Of a stretch of DNA of 20,629 nucleotides, positions 1 to 4,485 are shown in pieces. The notes beneath the pieces were generated by a model. The model was not told where the DNA came from and did not search any database. It saw only the letters and a program-made list of their open reading frames with translations. Made by a program: the position numbers and the translations under genes. Every line of letters begins with the position of its first letter. The stretch's first letter is position 1. Where the stretch lies: IMG/VR virus record IMGVR_UViG_3300044630_005584, positions 1-20,629 of that record, one strand, 5' to 3'. Origin of the DNA: a virus.

Positions 1-230
1 ATGAACTGAAGAAGCGCCTTGAGTATGTGCTGGGTTCCAAAGGTTCCCGCCGTGTAGATGAAGAAGTTGCCGAAGAGGAAGAATATTCTCGTGGTCCTGT
101 GAAGGAACTTGATGATGATCTTCGTTCTGAACTGAACAATCTTCAACCCACTCGCCGTGCTGCTGCCCCTGCAGAAGAGGATGAAGACGATGATGCACTT
201 TCTTACTTCGCCCGTTTGGCAGAAGACTGA
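1..230 (+). CDS. 32: gp32 single-stranded DNA-binding protein, C-terminal fragment
   Basis: The frame is open from position 3 to the TGA at 228-230, so the 5' part lies outside the window. The first visible residues, ELKKRLEYVLGSKG, resemble the T4 gp32 segment near FEELNTKFGQVMG that closes its ssDNA-binding core. They are followed by a highly acidic, Ala/Pro-containing tail ending in EEDEDDDALSYFARLAED. An acidic C-terminus is the hallmark of gp32, where it recruits replication, recombination and repair partners. The protein coats single-stranded DNA during phage replication. All eight arginine codons here are CGC or CGT, unlike the AGA-rich structural genes downstream. A strong terminator follows 11 bp after the stop. 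The call rests on this C-terminal pattern only; another acidic-tailed phage protein is possible but less likely. Confidence 0.72.
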   Translation, partial: ELKKRLEYVLGSKGSRRVDEEVAEEEEYSRGPVKELDDDLRSELNNLQPTRRAAAPAEEDEDDDALSYFARLAED

Positions 231-241
231 TTAGGTAATAT

Positions 242-271
242 AAAAAGGGGAAGGAAACTTCTCCTTTTTTT
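242..271 (+). terminator. Rho-independent terminator, probably bidirectional, GAAA loop
   Basis: The 5' arm AAAAAGGGGAAG (242-253), tetraloop GAAA (254-257) and 3' arm CTTCTCC plus seven T (258-271) form a long stem with one G-T wobble and a U-tract. It ends gp32 transcription. The complement carries a T-run from the 5' arm's A-run, so the same hairpin can stop minus-strand transcription leaving gp53, whose stop codon at 270-272 overlaps the T-run. Confidence 0.9.
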
Positions 272-974
272 ATGGAGAAGTAATTCTTAAATTTTCTCCT
301 TTCTTTAAATATTCATTAATATATTGAGAAGACAAAGGTTTATATTTCATTTCTACTCTCATATCATTTAAGAACATTTCTAGATATTGTTTTTTTAATA
401 CTCTGATTTCTCTTTTGAGATCATTTTTTCTTGTTTCATATTCAAGATTTGACACGGGAACTGTAATGTTTTGAACCGTTTTATATGAATTTGTATCTTC
501 ATCATAATATCGTACATAAGATTGTGTTGGAAGATCATCTGTAACTGGTTTTGGTAACTTATAATTTCTATCAACTACTTGTCCTGCAGGAATAATCAAT
601 CTTCCCTTCGAGTCTTTAACTTCTTTTGTCTCATAAAATTTTACAGAGTTTACTTCCGCACCATAAATGTTTTCTGCATATTCGGAAAGATCTCTATTTG
701 ACAACGGCCAATCATTTCTAACATTAGTTATTCCAGCACATATTAAAACAACCCAATCAAGATCTGGAGAACCATATAATTGATCTGCAACTTGATCTGG
801 TCTATTATCTTCTATGATAGTGTAATTATTAAATGCAGTATAAACATTTTCAAAATCTGATCTTACTCTAACTCTTCTAAAAAGGTTTTTTGCTTCAACG
901 TATTCTAAAGAAGATTTTCTATCTACTAATGGAGATTGATATTCTAGATTTGGTAGTTCTCTGAAGTATCCCAT
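270..974 (-). CDS. 53: gp53 baseplate wedge subunit
   Basis: This 234-aa protein is a candidate T4 gp53, which joins baseplate wedges during assembly of the tail baseplate. The supporting segment lies around residues 45-85: a short YTI-type strand, then RPDQVADQLYGSPDLDWVVL, which matches the T4 gp53 pattern of RPEELANAIYGNPQLYWVLL (a LysM-like small fold). The C-terminal part (about 180-230) is a charged helix rich in Lys, Arg and Glu followed by a short tail. T4 gp53 is about 196 aa, so this version is somewhat longer. The ATG at 972-974 lies one base beyond the stop of gp48, indicating translational coupling in the gp4-to-gp53 minus-strand operon. It ends convergently against gp32, sharing the terminator. 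Confidence 0.87.
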   Translation of the reverse strand: MGYFRELPNLEYQSPLVDRKSSLEYVEAKNLFRRVRVRSDFENVYTAFNNYTIIEDNRPDQVADQLYGSPDLDWVVLICAGITNVRNDWPLSNRDLSEYAENIYGAEVNSVKFYETKEVKDSKGRLIIPAGQVVDRNYKLPKPVTDDLPTQSYVRYYDEDTNSYKTVQNITVPVSNLEYETRKNDLKREIRVLKKQYLEMFLNDMRVEMKYKPLSSQYINEYLKKGENLRITSP

Positions 975-975
975 T

Positions 976-1869
976 TTAGTATCCTACTCCTAGATTAGAT
1001 GCTGAATTTACATTTGGAACATCACCTTCTCCATATTCTTCATTATAAATTGGTGTTAATTCTTGGAAATTTAAATCTAATATGATTGATATTGGTGTTC
1101 CATCAAAATATGTTGCATAAACATTTTCTCCTGTATAATTAACAGATACACCTTTTAATGCACAGTCTTTAAAACGATGTAAAAATGGATGACGGTTTCT
1201 TCCTTTCATGTATGCTAATCTAAAGACATTTGGCGTGTTTAAATAAAGATTACCACCTTCTCCTTCTTTTTTTGCTGCCATATATTTTTTAAAAGTTCTT
1301 ATAATTTTTATAACACTATCACTTTCTTTATCATCTCTTGGAGTCATCTTAAAAGAAAATCTAAAATCACGAAGAGTTACTCCATTAAATAACAATTCTA
1401 AATTTGGATTGAAAATTTGTCCACTTTGACGTGCTAATATTTGATCAATACTTACGTTCCCTCCGAAAACATTAACTGCCTCTGCTGCTAATTGCTGTGT
1501 TATTAATTTTACTGCTCCAGAAGCATCAAGACCAGTACCTTTAAGACCTGTATTAAATGCATCAGTCACTTGATCAAAATTACCCTTTAAAACTTCACCA
1601 ACATTTGTATTTGACATGAGATTATATGTTCCTGTTACAGCTCCAGCGGTAATAGAATTCATCTTATCCTCACCCCAACTCACAGCATTTGTATCTTGTA
1701 TGTTAGAAGGCATCGGTAACAAAATATTTTGTATTCCTCCTACTGGCGCTGTTTCTGCACCTGCAGTCAATCCTTTTCTTTGATAAGATAAAACCTGCAC
1801 TTGAAAATAATCGGTTTCTCCATTAAGCATATCGTTAGGATATCTTAATATATCTGTAGGTGCTGCCAT
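976..1869 (-). CDS. 48: gp48 baseplate tail tube cap
   Basis: The 297-aa protein resembles T4 gp48, which caps the hub and starts the tail tube together with gp54. The diagnostic part is at about residues 160-195, where a tube-fold strand reads FRFSFKMTPRDDKESDSVIK and continues into a helix. This parallels the T4 gp48 stretch VFTWDLTPRSTEDLMAIINI. The later segment around LNLNFQELTPI-type residues (about 262-275) fits the last strand of the tube fold, followed by a flexible tail. T4 gp48 is about 364 aa, so this is a short version. gp48 and gp54 share the tube fold, so the exact assignment is less certain than the family. A CTAAATA box lies 18 bp upstream on the minus strand. Confidence 0.75.
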   Translation of the reverse strand: MAAPTDILRYPNDMLNGETDYFQVQVLSYQRKGLTAGAETAPVGGIQNILLPMPSNIQDTNAVSWGEDKMNSITAGAVTGTYNLMSNTNVGEVLKGNFDQVTDAFNTGLKGTGLDASGAVKLITQQLAAEAVNVFGGNVSIDQILARQSGQIFNPNLELLFNGVTLRDFRFSFKMTPRDDKESDSVIKIIRTFKKYMAAKKEGEGGNLYLNTPNVFRLAYMKGRNRHPFLHRFKDCALKGVSVNYTGENVYATYFDGTPISIILDLNFQELTPIYNEEYGEGDVPNVNSASNLGVGY

Positions 1870-1881
1870 TTGGTGGAGTTT

Positions 1882-2286
1882 TTAACTATTTAGACGAAAT
1901 TTACCAAATGGGATGGTTTGAAGATCTTTTAACTCTGCAGGATATACTTCATAAATTCCTCCAGCAATCTCATCCCAAGTATATTGTCGGACTTCTCCCC
2001 AGTGGAAATTAATTCCTCTAAATCCCCACGAAAAAACATCAGTAACTGCAACTAATGGATTTTGGTCATATTGAATGTTTAGTGTTTTTGGATTATAAAC
2101 AAAAACATAATACTTTCCAGTTTTTGGAACTTTTTCAGTTTCTGTTAATGCACTAATTATTTCAAGCATTAAATCATCTGGATCTTCATTTCCAATTAGA
2201 TTATTTGTTACATTACGAATTCTATTAATACTATCATTAGTATCTGTATTTGTTCTTCTTCTTTGTTTGAGTGTTTTTCTTGGCAT
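1882..2286 (-). CDS. Conserved-looking phage protein of unknown function between gp48 and gp4
   Basis: I do not recognise a named T4 counterpart. The 134-aa product starts with a basic, Arg/Lys-rich segment (residues 1-12), then a polar helix with NRIRNVTNNLIGNEDPDDL. A compact region follows with aromatic residues (KYYVFVYNPKT, VFSWGFRG, FHWGEVRQYTWDE), ending IPFGKFRLNS. It has no signal peptide, membrane segment or enzyme motif that I can see. Its position inside a tight head-completion/baseplate operon (1-nt gap to gp4, 12 nt to gp48) argues for a virion or virion-assembly role, which is inference. Its last codons contain the late-promoter box for gp48. The ATG start is 1 nt after the gp4 stop, implying translational coupling. 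Confidence 0.85.
   Translation of the reverse strand: MPRKTLKQRRRTNTDTNDSINRIRNVTNNLIGNEDPDDLMLEIISALTETEKVPKTGKYYVFVYNPKTLNIQYDQNPLVAVTDVFSWGFRGINFHWGEVRQYTWDEIAGGIYEVYPAELKDLQTIPFGKFRLNS
1887..1893 (-). promoter_or_regulatory. CTAAATA late-promoter-like box for gp48-gp53
   Basis: Read on the minus strand, the sequence is CTAAATA, close to the T4 late -10 consensus TATAAATA. It is 18 bp upstream of the gp48 ATG, inside the last codons of the 134-aa gene. It matches the boxes at 2720, 2751 and 3535, which supports a real element. Late boxes of this type would be recognised by the phage gp55 sigma factor with the sliding clamp; that part is family knowledge. Confidence 0.6.
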
Positions 2287-2287
2287 T

Positions 2288-2719
2288 TTAGATACCTAAT
2301 TCATCTTCTGTGATGATTTTAAATTGCCACTGACGATCTTCGCAAAATTCTCTTGCTGCTTTCCACTTTGCCTGGTTTTTAGCATACTCTACTACTTCGT
2401 AGATGTATCCTTTTGTTTTTCTTTTTTGTACTTTTGGTTCAACAGTTTGTTTTTTTGGTTTTATTTCAATTAAATATTTTTTAATTATTCCACTTTCATT
2501 TACCTTAATATAAAAATCTGGAAAATAACGGTGAATACGATTGTCTATTGGTGAGCGATATGGGAGGCAAATTTCTTCAGATCCCCATTCTAAAATATGT
2601 TCTCTCGTATCACAATAAACCATAAATTTTCTCTCCCACAAAGACCTGTATATGATATTTGTGGGATCACCTTTATATTTTTTTGGGTATGATGGTTTAT
2701 ATTTTCCCTTATATGACAT
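2288..2719 (-). CDS. 4: gp4 head completion protein, PD-(D/E)XK nuclease-like
   Basis: The 143-aa protein closely follows T4 gp4 (also called gp50), which is needed to finish the DNA-filled head before tail joining. The N-terminus has KYKGDPTNIIYRSLWERKFM, as in T4. The nuclease-like signature is visible: Glu29 in the WER helix, Pro67-Asp68 in RYFPDFYI, and Glu85-Ile86-Lys87 in YLIEIKPK, giving an E...PD...ExK active-site layout. gp4 of T4-like phages has been reported to act as a nuclease in morphogenesis. The length is close to the T4 protein (about 150 aa). It is first in a four-gene minus-strand operon and is preceded by a CTAAATA box on its strand at 2751-2757. I see no missing catalytic residue. 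Confidence 0.93.
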   Translation of the reverse strand: MSYKGKYKPSYPKKYKGDPTNIIYRSLWERKFMVYCDTREHILEWGSEEICLPYRSPIDNRIHRYFPDFYIKVNESGIIKKYLIEIKPKKQTVEPKVQKRKTKGYIYEVVEYAKNQAKWKAAREFCEDRQWQFKIITEDELGI

Positions 2720-2726
2720 CTAAATA
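2720..2726 (+). promoter_or_regulatory. CTAAATA late-promoter-like box for the gp54-like gene
   Basis: CTAAATA begins one base outside the gp4 start codon and reads rightward, 33 bp before the ATG at 2760. The longer string CTAAATAATTCATAAC is nearly identical to CTAAATAATCATAAC at 3535, upstream of gp26, which supports a functional motif. It is paired with an opposed box at 2751-2757. Confidence 0.68.
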
Positions 2727-2750
2727 ATTCATAACATAGTATCTTAAAGA

Positions 2751-2757
2751 TATTTAG
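2751..2757 (-). promoter_or_regulatory. CTAAATA late-promoter-like box for the gp4-gp53 operon
   Basis: TATTTAG on the plus strand reads CTAAATA on the minus strand, 31 bp upstream of the gp4 ATG. It lies beyond the plus-strand box at 2720, so the two promoters face each other and their 5' transcripts would overlap by about a turn of DNA in the 40-bp gap. Confidence 0.65.
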
Positions 2758-2759
2758 AA

Positions 2760-3533
2760 ATGAAAGTACCAGAGATTGGCACAGTTAATATGAGTACTTT
2801 GCCAATACTTTTAAATGGGGGATTGGCAAGATCAAATTTATATGAAGTGTCGATAAAACCACCTTCTAAAGAATTTAGTGATTTTTTGAAGACTGGAACT
2901 CAATATGGTCAAATTATTTTTGACTCTGATTTTGGAAATACATTAGGTTTATTGTGTTCTGAAGCATCTCTTCCAACTTCTTCATATGCAACTGCTGAAG
3001 TAAAAGATAATTATATGGGAGTTGCTCAAGAATTTGCTCATACTAGAATTAATACTGATATTGATTTTACTTTTTATATTGATAGGCAATATAAAGTTTT
3101 AGGATTTTTTGAGGCATGGATGGACTATATTTCTGGTGGTAGTCAAGCAACTCAACAACAAGGTAATGGAGAACCATCTGTTGCTTATTATAGAAGATTT
3201 AATTATCCAAAATTTTATAAAACTGATAGCATTTTTATAAAGAAGTTTGAAAGAGATTTTGCAGCATCTGGTGCAACTAATGTTTCTTTTCAATTAGTAA
3301 ATGCTTTTCCAAAATCTGTCACAGCAATACCAGTTGCTTATGGAGAAGCAGAAATTATGAAAATTACTGTTACGATGAATTATGATAGATATATTATGAG
3401 AAGAGAATATGGAAAAACAGTTGTTACTCCAGGTTATGTTACACCTCAAGAATATAATGGAGTAACCTATAACTTTGGTGGTGTTGATCAAGTTTTTGGT
3501 AATACTCCAGGATTTGATGCTGATATTGCTTAA
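2760..3533 (+). CDS. 54: Tail-tube-fold protein, probable gp54 baseplate tube initiator
   Basis: The 257-aa protein looks like a member of the T4 tail-tube family (gp19, gp48, gp54). Near the N-terminus LARSNLYEVSI resembles the first tube strand of gp19 (FARPNLFQVEI). In the middle, TDIDFTFYIDRQYKVLGFFE is followed by the helix AWMDYISGG, like the DPLVISF...MQDWVNS segment of gp54. Near the end, MKITVTMNYDRYIM matches the closing strand (FDVTFAYRVM in gp54). gp54 sits on gp48 and nucleates tube polymerisation, and the neighbouring gp48 and gp26 favour gp54 over the main tube protein. T4 gp54 is about 320 aa, so this is shorter. A divergent gp19-like tube protein remains possible. It starts 33 bp from a CTAAATA box, with a little A-rich leader and no clear Shine-Dalgarno. 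Confidence 0.65.
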   Translation: MKVPEIGTVNMSTLPILLNGGLARSNLYEVSIKPPSKEFSDFLKTGTQYGQIIFDSDFGNTLGLLCSEASLPTSSYATAEVKDNYMGVAQEFAHTRINTDIDFTFYIDRQYKVLGFFEAWMDYISGGSQATQQQGNGEPSVAYYRRFNYPKFYKTDSIFIKKFERDFAASGATNVSFQLVNAFPKSVTAIPVAYGEAEIMKITVTMNYDRYIMRREYGKTVVTPGYVTPQEYNGVTYNFGGVDQVFGNTPGFDADIA

Positions 3534-3534
3534 G

Positions 3535-3541
3535 CTAAATA
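3535..3541 (+). promoter_or_regulatory. CTAAATA late-promoter-like box for the long hub operon
   Basis: CTAAATA starts one base after the gp54-like stop codon, 27 bp before the gp26 start. It is followed by ATCATAAC, repeating the flank of the box at 2720. I see no further CTAAATA box in an intergenic position downstream, so this one may drive the whole run of tightly packed genes from gp26 to the fibre. Confidence 0.65.
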
Positions 3542-3560
3542 ATCATAACTGAATTGTATT

Positions 3561-3565
3561 AGAGG
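3561..3565 (+). promoter_or_regulatory. Ribosome binding site of gp26
   Basis: AGAGG lies only 3 nt before the ATG at 3569, an unusually short spacing. It supports this start because no other in-frame ATG is preceded by a purine-rich site nearby. Confidence 0.5.
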
Positions 3566-3568
3566 ATT

Positions 3569-4291
3569 ATGCCTTTACCTAAAATTAATACTCCAACTTA
3601 TGAGTTGGAAATTCCTTCGACTGGAAAAAAAATAAGATACAGACCTTTTCTAGTTCGGGAAGAAAAAATTCTTATTATGGCATTAGAGTCTGAAGATATG
3701 AAACAGATAACTAATGCGATTGTTCAAATCTTAACAGAATGCATTCTTACGAAAGGAGTTAAAATTGCAGATCTTGCAACTTTTGATATTGAATATATTT
3801 TCTTAAACGTTAGAGCAAAATCAGTTGGAGAAACTGTTGAAGTTAATGTAATTTGCCCAGATGATGGGGAAACTCAAGTTAAGATGGAAATTGGTATTGA
3901 TGAAATTAAAGTTCAAAAAGATCCAGAGCATGTTCAAATTGTTAGATTAGATGATGAACTTTCCATGAAGATGAAGTATCCATCATTAGAACAATTTGTT
4001 GAAAATAACTTTGAATATAATAGTGATAATAATGATGTTGACAAATCTTTGGACATGATCGTTTCTTGTATTGATATGATTTACAATCAAGAAGAGTCTT
4101 GGTCTGCTGCAGATTGTACCAAAAAAGAGATAAAAGAATTTGTAGATCAGATGAATACCAAGCAGTTGAAAGAAATTGAAACTTTCTTTACAACGATGCC
4201 TAAATTATCTCACAAAATTGAAGTTACAAATCCCAAAACAAAAGTTGAAAGTGAAGTAGTTCTGGAGGGTCTTGCCAGTTTTTTCACTTGA
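3569..4291 (+). CDS. 26: gp26 baseplate hub assembly protein (tail assembly chaperone family)
   Basis: This 240-aa protein is recognisable as T4 gp26 by its N-terminal half. KYETTIPS-type residues appear as TYELEIPSTGKKIRYRPFLV, then EEKILIMALES and a helix ending in LTECIL, then DIEYIFLNVRAKSVGE. In T4 this family is needed for hub assembly and lies just before gene 51 and the tape measure region, the position occupied in other phages by the tail assembly chaperone pair. The C-terminal half (residues 150-240) is acidic and helical. The reading frame ends at TGA 4289-4291 straight after a T TTT TTC heptamer (4279-4285). A -1 slip there would extend it by 66 residues into the overlapping frame, for about 305 aa. 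T4 gp26 is about 208 aa. Confidence 0.88.
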   Translation: MPLPKINTPTYELEIPSTGKKIRYRPFLVREEKILIMALESEDMKQITNAIVQILTECILTKGVKIADLATFDIEYIFLNVRAKSVGETVEVNVICPDDGETQVKMEIGIDEIKVQKDPEHVQIVRLDDELSMKMKYPSLEQFVENNFEYNSDNNDVDKSLDMIVSCIDMIYNQEESWSAADCTKKEIKEFVDQMNTKQLKEIETFFTTMPKLSHKIEVTNPKTKVESEVVLEGLASFFT

Positions 4292-4305
4292 GTATGGCTC
4301 ATACT
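4264..4305 (+). promoter_or_regulatory. Probable programmed -1 ribosomal frameshift cassette at the end of gp26
   Basis: Three elements are lined up. A Shine-Dalgarno-like GGAGGG is at 4264-4269 inside the gp26 codons. A canonical slippery heptamer T TTT TTC, phased as codons AGT TTT TTC, is at 4279-4285, nine bases later. A six-base-pair hairpin AGTATG-GCT-CATACT lies at 4291-4305, after a five-base spacer. The gp26 TGA is one codon past the heptamer, and the -1 frame is open to 4485. This layout resembles bacterial dnaX and the lambda G/GT tail chaperone frameshift. The stem is short, so efficiency cannot be judged from sequence. Confidence 0.68.
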
Positions 4306-4485
4306 AGCCTTGAGTCATATTTCAAAATTAATTTTGCTATGATGCAACACCATAAATATTCTTTGACAGAGCTAGAAAATATGATGCCTTGGGAAAGAGA
4401 AGTTTATGTTTCTCTTTTACAACAACATGTTGAAGAAGAAAACTTAAAGGCACAGCAGCAAAGTGGAAATCGATCAGGTTTATAA
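4294..4485 (+). CDS. 51: gp51-like hub assembly ORF, possibly made mainly as a gp26 -1 frameshift extension
   Basis: The frame reads MAHTSLESYFKINFAMMQHH, then KYSLTELENMMPWEREVYVS and a Gln/Glu-rich tail, 63 aa from the ATG at 4294. The hydrophobic helix followed by H-K-Y-S-L-x-x-L-E-x-M-x-P-W-E-R is the type of signature I associate with T4 gp51 and the downstream half of tail assembly chaperones. The T4 gene order (26, 51, hub) supports this. The ORF is far shorter than T4 gp51 (about 249 aa). There is no Shine-Dalgarno close to the ATG: the only purine-rich site is 24 nt upstream and better placed to stimulate frameshifting. Independent initiation at 4294 and fusion to gp26 are both possible. 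It overlaps the next gene by 23 nt. Confidence 0.62.
   Translation: MAHTSLESYFKINFAMMQHHKYSLTELENMMPWEREVYVSLLQQHVEEENLKAQQQSGNRSGL

Noticed and set aside
4294-4312. Alternative hairpin GGCT/AGCC just inside the gp51-like start
   Set aside because: It is only four base pairs with a six-base loop and competes with the better six-pair AGTATG/CATACT stem, so I did not treat it as the frameshift stimulator.
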